Of a stretch of 64,000 bases of DNA, positions 38,850 to 49,773 are shown piece by piece (the first letter of the stretch is position 1; each line of letters starts with the position of its first letter). The notes beneath the pieces are model-generated. The model did not search any database, was not told the origin of the DNA, and saw only the letters and a list, made by a program, of their open reading frames with translations. A program made the position numbers and the translations under genes. The DNA is from Amaranthus tricolor (taxonomy: Eukaryota > Streptophyta > Magnoliopsida > Caryophyllales > Amaranthaceae). The stretch is taken from positions 9,762,028-9,826,027 of the forward strand of contig NC_080053.1 in the NCBI RefSeq assembly GCF_026212465.1, given 5' to 3'.

Positions 38850-41800
38850 ACTTAAAGGTTTTGTAAATATGTCTGTAGAAATAAAAGATAGAGTAATATG
38901 ACTTTTTTCAACATGATCTCTTATGAAATGGTGACGAACCTCAATGTGTTTTGTACGTGATTGTTGTACAGGATTTTTAGTAATACATATTGCACTTGTA
39001 TTATCACATTTTATTGGAATACCTTTGAGAGGAACTCCAAGATCTCGAAGTCGTTGTGCAATAAGATTTGAGAACAGTATGCACCTGCAGCTATGTATTC
39101 AACTTTAGCTGTAGATAGAGCAACTGAATTTTGCTTTTTAGAATATCATAAGATGAATGAATTTCCCAAGAATTGACACCATCCTGAAGTACTTTTTCTA
39201 TCCACTTTATAACCAGCATAATCAGCATCTAAAAAACCAATCAAACTAAAATTTCCACAAGTAGGGTACCATAGATCGAAGTCTTTAGTCCCATGCAAAC
39301 ATCTAAAGATTCTGTTAACTTTTGTTAAGTGAGATTCTTTTGGGTTAGCTTGAAAACGAACACATAAGCAAACATTAAACATAAAATCAGGACGACTAGC
39401 AGTTAAATACAATAAAGAGCCAATCATACCTTTATAAGTCTTTTGATTAACACTCTTACCGTTTATGTCTTGGTCTAGACTTAGTGTTGCACTCATAGGC
39501 GTATTAGCAACTTTTCATTGATCCATATTGTACTTCTTTAGCAAATCTCTAACATATTTACTTTGACAAATAAATATGTCATCTTTCTTTTGCTTTATTT
39601 GTAGTCCAAGAAAAAAATGTTAAGTCTCCCATCATCCTCATTTCGAATTCCTTGCGCATAATCTCAGAAAATTCCTTGCACAAAGAATCATTAGTAGCTC
39701 CAAACCATATACCATCAACATATACTTGAACAACAAGAATATCTTTTCCTTTAGTTTTAATGAAAAGCGTTTTATCAATTTTACCTCGTTGAAAATTATT
39801 TTCAAGTAAATGTAAGCTGAATCTGTCATACCAAGCTCTTGGAGCTTGTTTCAAGCCATACAACGCTTTATTTAGTTTAAACAATGATTAGGTAGATTAG
39901 AATTTTCGAAGCTAGGTGGTTGTTTAACATACACTTTCTCTTGTAAGTAGCCATTTAAGAAAGCACATTTTACATCCATTTGTTATAGTTTTATATTCAT
40001 GTATGAAGCAAAAAGAAAGCATAATACAGATAGATTCTAACCTTGCAACTGGAGCGAAAGTCTCGTTGTAATCTATACCTTCTTCTTGATTATAACCTTG
40101 AGCTACCAGCCTTGCTTTATTCCTTATAATTTCTCCATCCTCATTCAGTTTATTTTGAAAGACCCATCTAGTTCCAAAAATAGTACGATCTGGAGGCCTT
40201 TCAACTAGATCCCAAACTTTGTTTCTTTCGAATTCATTTAGTTCATTCTGCATAGCAATGATCCACTTTGGTTCTTGTATTGCTTCTTTAACATCCTTTG
40301 GTTCTACATGAGAAACAAAAGCAGAAAATGCGCATAAATTTTTATGAGAGGATTGAGTTTGCGTACCTTTGTTTGGATCACTTATGATGTTTTCTGGAGG
40401 ATGTTGAGATGACATTCTAAGTGTTCTTCATAATATGGATGGTGTGTAATCATTCAAAGAATTTGTACCTACTTCCATTGAGGAGTTTCTAATTGGTGTA
40501 TCTAAATCAGTACATTCAGGAGCTTTTTCCAGATCTTGAGGTTGGGTGTCAAGATCAGGCTGTGAGTAGGCATGGTCATGAGTCCAGGACCCTGTTGGAC
40601 CTGCCCCTTTTTTAAGGGTCTGGGTCTTAATTTTTGAGACCCATTGGATTCGGGTCGGATCTGGATCCAAAAAATATTTGACGGTTCCGGGTCCGGGTCC
40701 GGGTCCTAAAGTGAAGACCCGGACCCGGACCCGGACCCTAAACTTTTAAATTTTATATTATGAATTTCTGATTTCTAAATTCTAATATTAATTTTTTTAT
40801 TATTAATATATAATGCCTTGAATATTGATTGCCTGATTTGCCTTCTCATTAATCTCAATCTAGTAATTATTTTGTAATGTTATGGAATATTAACTATGGA
40901 TCTCATTTAGTCTTTTATATTTGATTTTTAATTATGTATTTAGACAAGTGTTTTTACGTTTTAGTAATTATTTTGTATTTGAATTTTATGGACTCGAAGA
41001 AGTGTTTGTAATACGATAATAAGTTGCTTACAAAAATACAAAACGACTCGTAAAAGGTTCAATTTTGACAAATCAAAGAGGCTTTGTATAAGACCCATTA
41101 AGGACCCTAGACCCGTCAGATCCATAAGGTCTGGGTTTGTGTCTGAAAATTTTGGACCTTTAAGGTCCGGATTCGGGTCTGGATCCATAAAAAATAAAAG
41201 GGTTCGGGTCTGGCCAGACCCGGCCCATGACCATCCCTAGCTGTGAGTCTTCAATGTTTACAACTTGTTTTTCTGCAACCTCATCAAGAGTTTGTATGGT
41301 ATCCTACATGTTCTTCCTTTTAACTTCACTAATACCATTAGCATCCAATTCTTCATCACTTATATCATCGAAATGTTTATTTAAGGTTTAACTCTTTAAA
41401 TCCTTCACTTAATATTCCATTGTCAGATTCATCAAATACTACATGTATACTTTCTTCAACCATACTTGTACGCTTATTTAGAACTCTATAAACTTTACTA
41501 TTCAATGAGTATCCAAGAAATATACCTTTATCACTTCTAGCATCAAATTTACCTAGATTATCTTTACCATTATTATGGATAAAATATTTGCAACCTAATG
41601 GTCTAAGATAAGCTATGTTTGGTTTTCTTCCTTTGAATAACTCATAGGGGGTTTTCTTAAGTATGTGTCTATTGAGGCATCTATTTAAGACATAATTTGC
41701 TGTGTTAACAGCCTTGGCCCAAAAGGAGTCAAAGCCTAGTTAATCAAACTCTCTCCCATGATCACTTCTAATCGAGACTATTGGAAGATTAACTAAGTTT

Positions 41801-42590
41801 GCATTTGTTTACAACGTCTTGAGAACGATTTCAAGGCTTCACTTTTATCCTTCAAAAAATCAACCCACGCAAATCTAGAATAATCATCAACTGTAACTAG
41901 AATGTAAGATTTACCTCTTATGCTCCGTATACGCATTGGACCACATAGATAAATATATAAGAGTTCACATGGTCTTGAAGTACTTACCATTTTCTTCGGT
42001 TTGGATGAACTTCTTACTTGTTTTCCTCTAATGCATGCGTCACATGTAAGACTGTGTTTATAGTCAAGAGCTTGAAGTCCCTTAACTAGATCTTTACTTA
42101 CCAACTCATGCATGGTGTGAGTATTGATGTGACCAAGACGTCTATGCCATTGTTTGGATCATCTGTCATAGCCTTCAAGCACTTGAAATTTTGAGCTGCA
42201 ATTTCGTTAGTATTCAAGGCATAAACATTATCATGTCTAAGGGTGGTAATAAATGTACCTCCGGTGTTAGGGTTTTTTAACAGCACATTTTTGTTTATCA
42301 AAGATTACTTGATTACCTTTATCACATAGTTGAGACACACTTAGCAAGTTAAATTTTAGACCTTCAACTAATTAAACATTACCAATAGTTTTAGACAGAT
42401 TTTTACCAAATTTGCCAACACCTAAAATTTTGCATTTACCTTTATCTCCTAGGGTGATCGAGTCATTGCATTTTTCTTTAATTTCAGAAAATAAAGAATC
42501 TTTACCACTCATATGTCTCGAGCATCCACTATCTAAGATCCACTTTTGCTTTACCTATAAAACAAAAAAATAACCTTTCTCAACTTTACT
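38850..42590 (-). pseudogene. Sirevirus pol pseudogene (PR, INT, RT, RNase H)
   Basis: Order on the minus strand: protease with WILDSGCSRHMSG near 42540; integrase with its HHCC zinc region (HRRLGHINTHTMHEL, CDACIRGKQV) and VTVDDYSRFAWVDF; after the hAT insertion, reverse transcriptase with RWVFQNKLNEDGEI, KARLVAQGYNQEEGIDY, KALYGLKQAPRAWYDRF and YVDGIWFGATN; and RNase H with GFLDADYAGYKVDRKSTSG and TKNPVQQSRTKHIEV. Several key residues are changed: the first integrase Asp position reads LLYIYLCGP, and the RT YVDD box reads YVDG. Stops lie in the PR-INT linker, and frames break near 41793, 39924 and 39579. Pol begins in a frame different from the end of gag. It cannot make a working polyprotein. 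Confidence 0.85.
40567..41239. mobile_element. hAT-type MITE inserted in Sirevirus pol
   Basis: The ends are TAGGCATGGTCATGAG and, inverted, TAGGGATGGTCATGGG. A perfect 8-bp target duplication GCTGTGAG lies at 40559-40566 and 41240-41247. TAGGGATGG-like termini with 8-bp duplications define hAT. Near the left end GGGTCC repeats face GGACCC repeats around TAAAGTGAA (about 40686-40740), making a strong hairpin. Pol sequence resumes in place after the element, so it is younger than the Sirevirus insertion. Confidence 0.85.
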
Positions 42591-44364
42591 TGGCTATCCA
42601 AGTGACAAATTTGGGACCACATTCAGGGTAAACCATGTTGGGTGGTCTTGTCCCGTTAAGAACCCATATTTGCTTTATCTGTCCACGTAATTCAAGAGGA
42701 AAGAAATTCTTAGTAATATAATTGTCCTTACGTTTGTACGGACATGCAAACTTAATATGTTCTTCTTTACAACAATATGAGCAAGTAGGTGTACGTCTAT
42801 GTTTGTATGCACTCTTAACAAATGTGGTTTTACTCTTATAGTTATGTGTAATATTGTTATATCCGATACCACATTTATCATTGAATCCTTTTTGGCGTGT
42901 AAGCATTTTTTTGAATTTAGATTTGGATTCATTTAACTTTGTTAATGCTTGTAAATTTTTCTCAGACTCATGTTTCAGAGTCTTGAGCTTGGTCTCAAGA
43001 TCATTATTTTCATTCTTAAGATCAACGAGTTGTTTCGTCTGGCTTAGATTCTGTTCTTTCAAGAATTTGACAGTCTTTTCAAATTTTACTAATTCAGCCT
43101 TTAGCGATTCATTTTTCTTTATAAGGTCTTCACAACCTTAAGTATAGTGACGAATTCTATTTTTTAGAATGTTTTTCTCAATTTTTAAGATATTTTCAAT
43201 TTGAAACAAGTTAAAGTGAGCTTTAACTAATTCATCTTTAGAACAAGAGTTAAGAAATTCTAGTACCTGTTTATGATTTTGTTCTAGATCATCATCTTTA
43301 TAATCATTAGCCATAAGACATAAGTGAGCTTGACCATCTTCACTTTCAGGTTCGGTTGATCCTTTGGAATCACTCCATGTAGCAACCATTGCTTGTTTCT
43401 TCTTGTTTTTCTTATAAGATTCCCTTTTCTTTTTAGGGCATTCCTTTACAAGACGTTCTATAGATCCACATTCATAGCAAGCAAGTTTGTTAGTTTTAGA
43501 ATTATAGTTAGAGTTTGAAGATTTACCCTCGTTTTTAGATTTAAATTTCTTAAATCTTTTGCGCATCTTCATCATTCCTTCTAGACCTTTTGTGATCAAG
43601 GCAAATGGATCTTCCTCATCATCGCTTGAAGATTCATGATGTTTCTTTGCCTTTAGTGCAAGGTTTTTCATTGAAGGTATTACATCACTTTCTCCATCAT
43701 CATGTAGGGTAAGTTCATGAGTTGTGAGTTTTCCAAGTAAATCGTCAAGTGATAGAACTCTCAAGTCTTGAGCTTCTTTGATTGCGGCGACTTTTAGACT
43801 CCATTTGGATCTCGAAAGACACCTCAAGACCTTCTGGACTTTTTCTGCATTAGTAAAAGTTTTGCCAAGAGAATTCAAACTGTTAATAATCAATGTAAAA
43901 CGAGTAAACATTTCATTAATATTCTCATCCTTTTTCATCTTGAACATTTCGTATTCATGCATGAGGATGTTGATCTTAGTCTCCTTTACTTTACTTGTTC
44001 CTTCAAAATTCACAACTAACTTATCCCATATTTCCTTAACATTTGTGTATGAAGAAACTCTATTAAACTCAGTACCATTCAAGGCACAACATAATTGATT
44101 CATTGCCCTATAGTTCTCGGAAATGGATTCCAAATCACTTTGTAAATATTCGGATTCGGTTTTTAACACATCATTTCCTTGAGTGTCCTTTTTCATGGGT
44201 ACCTTAGGTCCTTTAGTTATGATGTCCCAAAGTTCCAAATCTTGATCAATCATGAACATCTTCATCAAAGTTTTCCAATGTGAGAAATTTGTTCCACAAA
44301 ACAACGGAGGTCTAGAGCACGAACGTCCTTGAGCAAACAAACCTTCTCCTATCGGATAAATCAC
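42586..44364 (-). pseudogene. Sirevirus gag pseudogene
   Basis: The frame opens shortly after the primer binding site with CSRPPLFCGTNFSHWKTLMK. It continues through a UBN2-type gag region (NVKEIWDKLVVNFEGTSKVK) to a first zinc knuckle, CYECGSIERLVKEC, whose expected His is Arg. A single in-frame TAA near 43136 interrupts it. The same frame then resumes through a coiled-coil-like segment (NENNDLETKLKTLKHESEKN) and a second, complete CCHC knuckle (CSYCCKEEHIKFAC). It ends at 42586 after GPKFVTWIAK. No ATG stands at the expected start: the frame can be opened only at GTG 44364 or further in. Gag would coat the RNA genome. The lost start, stop and knuckle change indicate decay. Confidence 0.85.
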
Positions 44365-44393
44365 AAGATATTAGTCTTTATATGTGAAACTCA

Positions 44394-44405
44394 GCTTTGA
44401 TACCA
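44394..44405 (-). promoter_or_regulatory. Primer binding site, initiator tRNA-Met type
   Basis: The minus strand reads TGGTATCAAAGC, two bases after the LTR end. It matches the TGGTATCAGAGC complement of plant initiator tRNA-Met with one change. Confidence 0.85.
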
Positions 44406-44407
44406 AT

Positions 44408-44874
44408 TGAAAGTTAATAGGAGGTCAAATACTCTCTAGAGGGGGGGAGGGGGGGTGAATAGAGAGTATGGGCGCTTAAACTTTTTGTTCTGGAAGATTA
44501 TCTCAAGAGATTGAGTGACCTTTCAAAAACTGTTTTCTGAGACAGTTTATAGATCGAGTAATTAAAACAATAACATATGTGCGGAAAATAAACTTAAAGA
44601 ATAACACACTATATGTTAACGAGGTTCTGTTCTAAACAATCTACTCCTCGCCTATGGGTTCTCTTTTAACCCGTCGGATTTCAACGCCTTTTATCAATCC
44701 GACTTTAAGACAAACTAGAAGATCTCACTATCTTCTCTCACCACGTTCTTCCTCTTGAAGAAACGTCTTACAATTCTCTTTAATAAATGCAAATCCCAAT
44801 CTCTCAATAGAGATTACAAGTTGAACACTTTGAAAAGTATTCTAAGTTAGGCGTATTAAACAATGAAATAATCT
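44408..44874 (-). repeat. Sirevirus 5' LTR, 467-bp remnant
   Basis: Matches 34511-34977 of the 3' LTR and stops abruptly after GAAATAATCT. Only the U5-side third of the LTR remains, so the element has lost its promoter. Confidence 0.88.
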
Positions 44875-46358
44875 TTAATAATGAGTCCAAAAGAATAATC
44901 ACTTCTAGAGATGTTGTATTTGATGAGAATAGCATGTTAGTCTCTAGTGTAGAAAAATCCATCGAACATGATATGAATGATGTTGTAATTGATCCCATTG
45001 ATACATAAGAGGAAGTACAACCTCCCAATATTGATGAAGATGAAAATGATGACGTTCAACAAATATCTCTTCCTTTGTCCACACCAAGGAAAAAGAGGAA
45101 GATCGTGGCTCCAAGGAGGTACATTGAAGAGTATGATTATGTTGCATATGCTCTCAATATTGCTAGCAAAGTGGAAGGGTTGCATGAACCAAGTACGTAC
45201 AAGGAGGCTATCACCTCAAATGACTCAAGCAAATGGTTCTTTGTTATATTTGTTCTTGTATGTTGATGATATGTTGGTAGCTTGTAATACTTTGTCTGCG
45301 ATGGAGAACTTGAAAGAGTTGTTTTCAAGTGCATTTGATATAAAGGATATTGGTGAAGGCAAGAAGATTCTTAGGATGGAGATTTTGAGAGACTAGGCTA
45401 AGGGTGTCTTGTACCTTAGCCAAAGGAAGTATATTGAGAAAGTTGTGCAACGCTTCTTCATGGGTGATGCAAAAGGTTTGTCTACTCCTCTTGCCTCTCA
45501 TTTGAAATTGTCCAAGACGTTGTGTCCACAAACAAAGGCAAAAGAAGAGCAAATTGTAAGAATTCCATACACTAGTGCCGTTGGTAGTGTGATGTATGTC
45601 ATGGTATGTTTAAGGCCCGACATAGCTCATATGGTGATTTTGGTAAGTAGATATATGTCTAATCCGGGGAAAGGACATTAGGAGGCACTAAAGTGGTTAT
45701 TGAGGTATTAATGTACTTATAATATTTGTCTCATGTATGGGAAGAATTCAAGCAAGCTAACTGGGTTTTGTGACTCGGACTATAGAGGTGATCTAGATGC
45801 TAGAAAATCCACAATTGGATTTGTCTTTACTTTGGGTAGATCAGCGGTGAGTTGGCAATCATCACTACAAGATGTGGTTGCCCTTTCAACAACCAAAATG
45901 GAGTACATAGCCGTTGCTGAGTCATTTAAAGAAGCAAAGTGGCTCAAACGTCTAGTTTGTGAGATGTGCAACAAGGTGTGTTCGGTAAATGTGTATTGTG
46001 ATAGTCAAAGTGAAATTCACTTGGCGAGCTAGGAATCAAAATACATTTCATAGAAGGTCCAAACACATTGATATCCAATATAATTTCATTCAAGATGAAC
46101 TTGAACACAAAGGAGTGGGTTTGAAGAAGATTGATACTAAAGATAACCCAGCCGAGATGATGACAAAGCCATTGCCTAAAACCAAGTTTGATTTGTGTGT
46201 TAACTTGGTTGGTCTAGCTCCTTGCTTTATGTGATGCCCTTGGGGCATGTGAGGTGCATATGTCGTTTTATTCTTGTTTATATTCTTGTAAGATGAAGTG
46301 GATTGATGAATGCTTTGACTTGGGAACTCAAGTTAAGGTGGAGATTGTTGAAGTTATT
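44875..46358 (+). mobile_element. Second Ty1/copia retrotransposon, pol remnant to start of 3' LTR
   Basis: The segment joins the cut Sirevirus LTR at its left. It starts in the pol linker (KRIITSRDVVFDE) and continues through a deleted RT and an RNase H. A polypurine tract AAGGTGGAGAT (46335-46345) is followed by an LTR start TGTTGAAGTTATT. It is cut at about 46358 by the RT-like sequence. No target duplications can be assigned. The protein resembles Tork/TNT1-type copia more than the adjacent Sirevirus. Confidence 0.78.
44880..46234 (+). pseudogene. Copia pol pseudogene (RT with internal deletion, RNase H)
   Basis: After KRIITSRDVVFDE, an in-frame TAA near 45007 and a linker (LSTPRKKRKIVAPRRYIEEY), the RT begins with EPSTYKEAITSNDSSKW. 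It then jumps directly to FLYVDDMLVACNT: the central RT, including the conserved regions between the entry Trp and the YVDD box, is deleted at about 45235-45245, with a frame change. YVDD itself is intact. Beyond it lie KDIGEGKKILRMEI, RYMSNPGKGH, FCDSDYRGDLDARKSTIGF (RNase H) and, after a frameshift near 46030, NPAEMMTKPLPKTKFDLC. Stops occur near 45396, 45679 and 46030. It is dead, and only this 3' part of pol exists here. Confidence 0.83.
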
Positions 46359-47432
46359 GGTGCCTTGAGTGATAGAGCACAACAAGCTATCAGCAATTGC
46401 TATAGTAGCACCTCCTAGCATATGCACAAGATGTTGTGCTCTAAGATCATCCCTGCCACAAGAAGTTCCTTAGGGGAAGTTATGAATCATGCCCAACACC
46501 TCATCTTTGGTCACACTTAGAGCTCCTTGATAACATGGAACATAGGGTAAAACCGAAGGGGGTGCGATAGGGTGCTTAGATTCTATAGCTTGAAGGGTTT
46601 CCGGGGAATAAGGTGTAGCACCAGATGAAGACAGAACCTTAATGGCAGCGATAAAATTGTCCATATCCAAGCGTACACTTGCATTGATACAAATTGGACT
46701 CTTCAAGGTTAAAAACCTTTGTAGCACTAGCACTTGAGAGGGGTACTTCTGCCAAACGATCCAAAACCAAACATAGCCTGTTGCTAGGATCCCGCCATCT
46801 AGAAACAGCACTTGAAATACTATCAAACTAGCAACGCTCCCTTATGCCTGACCTCCATTCACCTCTATTCTTAGGCAAAAAGGTGCCCAAAACACAATAA
46901 GGCAAGATAAGTAGTTGTACCCAAGCTGAAATGTCGCTAGAACATGCAAAAATGGCATCCAGGGTCGAAAGGAAAACCTTAGCACACCTAGGTGCAGTTT
47001 AGGAGGAATACTTTTTACAGTCCGAAGGGGTTTCAAAAGAACACGCCCAAGAAGTTCAACATCAAAACCAGAGCAAGAACATCCAGCTGAAGAACCCAAG
47101 GGAGGAGCCTCGTAAGCCTCACTAGAAACATTAACCGATGTAGGGGAAAGAATCACCCTGCCGTTAGAATGCGTACAGTTCTTACTAAGGGATTGAGTAC
47201 ACAAGCACACCCCACAAAGCCAAATACCTACTTTTTTAAGAGCTGCATCTAAGGAAGAGAATAAGTTAGAATCACCAGCAATATTATCCTTAAGATAAAC
47301 CTTAGACTCATCTGAGCTAAAATGATGAGCCCCTAAGTGATCAATGAAGTACTTCCTAATGAGCCCTTTCCCACCACCACTGTTACAGCTATCACGTCCC
47401 TTAAATGGGCACGAAATCCTAACAGCAGCCAT
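46359..47432 (-). pseudogene. Degenerate reverse-transcriptase-like retroelement ORF, N-terminal part
   Basis: The ATG is at 47430-47432 (MAAVRISCPFKGRDSC). Visible blocks are LKKVGIWLCGVC, VNVSSEAYEAPPLGSS, LLKPLRTVKSIPPKLHLG and, after a shift into another frame, SDISAWVQLLILPYC. Later come IAAIKVLSSSGATPYSPETL, ESKHPIAPP and, past a stop, GTSCGRDDLRAQHL. From memory, these blocks belong to a plant family of uncharacterised proteins whose next domain is a reverse transcriptase; GTSCGRD corresponds in position to the PGPDG entry motif of non-LTR RTs. The RT core itself is missing: the sequence ends where copia begins at about 46358. At least two in-frame stops and two frameshifts are present. 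Identification is by recall, so treat the class as tentative. Confidence 0.45.
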
Positions 47433-48162
47433 TTATAAGCACCACAAAAGAAAAAGCACCGTTCGCACAACACGGGACAAAGACAGCAGGAAAAGAAACT
47501 AAAAATTAAAACACCCGAAAAAAAAACACATCTAACAACAACCAACAGATAATAGCACCTATACCACAAAACCCAAACCACACCCAACAAATAATAGCAC
47601 AACAGCTAACGACCACCACCAAAGGTAGAAAACTCAACACAAAATAATGACCCACAACCTCACTAGTAGCCCCGTAACTCACTATGTTGTTGATACTTAA
47701 CCCGTAACACATTCTTGACCCGTGTACAAGAAGCTAACCAAAATAGTGGCTCTTCCCAGGCCCATCGATCCCTGGTGGCCGTCACCAGGGCTTTCAGTGG
47801 GCTAACCCTCACCTGTCGCCAGTACGGTATCAATGGACCTCAAAAAGGATGGAACGCTAATCGCAGCCGATGGGATTTAAAAACCAGTAACACTAATCTG
47901 CTGCCAGTGAAAATGGATAAAGAATGCTCGTATGGCTGCGGTTGGGACAGCTACTAGAGGCTGTGGAGCCCCGTTGTACCAGCCTGCTAAAGCCCAAGAC
48001 CCCCCCTCCTTAATCGCCTCCCCGTTTTTTTGGTACTTCTATATCACATAGACATTCAGTATGTACATCAAAAATATTAGAACTACCCTTTGAAGTACTC
48101 CTCCTACTCTTTCCCATTAATTTTGATTATTTTCCTCTTCTCAACGCAATATTAGTACATTG
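47433..48162 (-). other. GC-richer leader-like stretch upstream of the RT-like ORF
   Basis: About 47700-47990 is markedly richer in GC than its surroundings (CCTGGTGGCCGTCACCAGGG, a near-palindrome, at about 47772). It could be the 5' leader of the RT-like element on the minus strand. The frame on + at 47715-47957 has no recognisable features. Otherwise nothing is identified. Confidence 0.35.
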
Positions 48163-48209
<47 letters not shown>

Positions 48210-48231
48210 TATTATTATTATTATTATTATT
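48163..48231. repeat. (ATT)n microsatellite
   Basis: About 69 bp of ATT repeat with one ACT interruption. Confidence 0.97.
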
Positions 48232-48417
48232 TTTGGAATAAGAAAAAAATTTAATTAATCTTGAACAAAACAGTACATATAGTTACTCTAACAAGAGAAT
48301 AATCTCCCTATTTTTGCATCAGCATGAAAAGAGGGGCACCCCTTCTTGGAAGGGTTTCCCATCTTTCACTCTTCATGTGCATAAGGGAAATAAAACTCTA
48401 AAAAAGCAGGCAAAGTA
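48232..48417 (-). mobile_element. LINE-like retroposon 3' tail fragment (copy B)
   Basis: Related to 2815-3160 in the same orientation, sharing TTTTTGCATCAGCATGAA, TTGGAAGGGTTTC and CTTCATGTGCATAAG-like blocks. It likewise abuts a (TAA)n tract on its A-rich side. CACTA copy 2 starts at its other edge. Confidence 0.3.
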
Positions 48418-48700
48418 CACTAGTGGAAAAAAACGTATTTGTTGCTTATCATTAGCTGCAGTTTTTGTATATTCGCAGCAATAAATAGGAAAAAGATTTA
48501 GAAAAAAAAACAATTAATTGCTGCGGTTTTATGGTGTGACCGCAGCAAATACTTAGTACCAATATCAATTGCTGCGGTTTTTATAGGGACCGCAGCAAAT
48601 AACTGTCCCAATGCATGTTTCTATTTGCAACAATGCATACTCAGTAGCACTTTATTGCTGCGGTTAACAAGGACCCGCAGCAAATAACCGTTGGACTAAA
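48418..48700 (+). repeat. CACTA copy 2 terminus and subterminal hairpins
   Basis: Four inverted pairs occur in a row: GCTGCAGT..CGCAGCA (48466-48480), TTGCTGCGGTTTT..ACCGCAGCAA (about 48523-48547), TTGCTGCGGTTTTT..ACCGCAGCAA (about 48571-48598) and TTGCTGCGGTTAA..CCCGCAGCAA (about 48655-48684). Conserved arms with variable loops suit binding sites for the element's own DNA-binding protein. Confidence 0.85.
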
Positions 48701-49773
48701 ATTAAAAACCCGCCATTTCAGTATTTTTCTTTTTTCAGAAACTCGACGTACACAGTACACTTTCTTTAAAACGTTATTCTCTCAAACCCATTGAAAAAAC
48801 GCTTCATCTTCATCTTCATCTTCATCTGCTTCGTTCCTCTTCTTCATCTTCGCAAAGGTAACAGCAAAGTTCTTCATCTTTGTTTTCATAAGACGAAAAC
48901 CTTCTGTTTCAACATACCACAAACGAACACATACAGCGGTTCTTCTTCTCCATCTGCTGTTTCATTCTACTGTTCTTGTTCATCATCAAACTTCAAACTT
49001 CGAATTTTCATAAACCCCATGCTTGTTTCATTCTACTTTTCTTGTTCATCATCAAACTTCAAACTTCGAATTCTTCAAAACCGTTTGAAACCAAAGGCAT
49101 TTGGTCTTGTTCATCTTCAAGACTCATGAATTAAGGTATTATTCGTCTTTTTAAATTCTCAAATCTATAAGTTTTTTGCAAGTTCATAACATACGAAAAT
49201 TAGGTTTTATTTGTTTTGTAAATTTGCAAGTTTATATTGTTATAGTTTCACTTGTAATTTAGTAATTTAGTTAAAAATGAGGTTTGTTAATTATTTGCAT
49301 ATTTAGTAATTATTTTTGAATGGCTCAAGTTATACTGCAGTAAGCGTAAAGAACTTGGAAATGTTCTTTGTTAGCTGACGCTTATGATTAAGATGAAACT
49401 TGTGGGGCAATATTCATTCCATACGACTTCCGTTCTTCAAGAACTTGACCCTGTAAACAGATCATGAAATGGAGCGTAAAACAATCACCAAACATTACGT
49501 TTGTGTGGTTTGTTAGCTATTTGCATATTTTGTTAGAAATGAAGTTTGTTGTTATACTTGTCTTTAATTATTAGAATTAGAATTCTTATATTTCTAATGT
49601 TAAATGATTTAATTTTATTATTTATATTTTGAATGTTATATTTCTAAGGTTATACAATGTTAATTATTCAAAGTATATTTTTTTAGGGTTAAATATGTTT
49701 GTTAGAAATAAGTATATATGTTTAAAAGTTGTGTATTAATTTTGTTTTGAATCAATTAATCACTCTAATTAAA
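48701..49773 (+). other. CACTA copy 2 leader and leader intron
   Basis: A CTTCATCTTCATCTT-rich exon ends near 49135 (AATTAAG|GTATTA). The following AT-rich ~640 bp look intronic, up to the coding region. A ~40-bp direct repeat (TGTTTCATTCTACT.TTCTTGTTCATCATCAAACTT) is present at about 48957-48998 and 49023-49060. The 112-residue frame at 48791 lies in this leader and has no recognised product. Confidence 0.55.

Larger units (their letters stand above)
34511..44874 (-). mobile_element. Ty1/copia Sirevirus-type retrotransposon, 5' LTR truncated
   Basis: The element reads leftward: partial 5' LTR (44408-44874), primer binding site (44394-44405), gag, pol (protease, integrase, reverse transcriptase, RNase H), an extra ORF in the env-like position, a region with several polypurine tracts, and a 3' LTR (34511-36034). 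Long gag with two zinc knuckles, the extra ORF and repeated AAGGGGGAGA-type tracts are characteristic of the Sirevirus genus. A hAT MITE at 40567-41239 has inserted into pol. The 5' LTR is cut at 44874, where a second copia begins. Coding regions have stops and altered catalytic residues, so it is defective. Confidence 0.88.

Noticed and set aside
40428..41188. Minus-strand MDPDP-type frames near 40428-40670 and 40961-41188
   Set aside because: They read through the GGGTCC repeats and edges of the hAT MITE and cross its insertion junction.
47715..47957. 80-residue + frame in GC-rich sequence
   Set aside because: No motif is recognised; it reads antisense to the probable leader of the RT-like ORF, and the frame length is expected from GC content.
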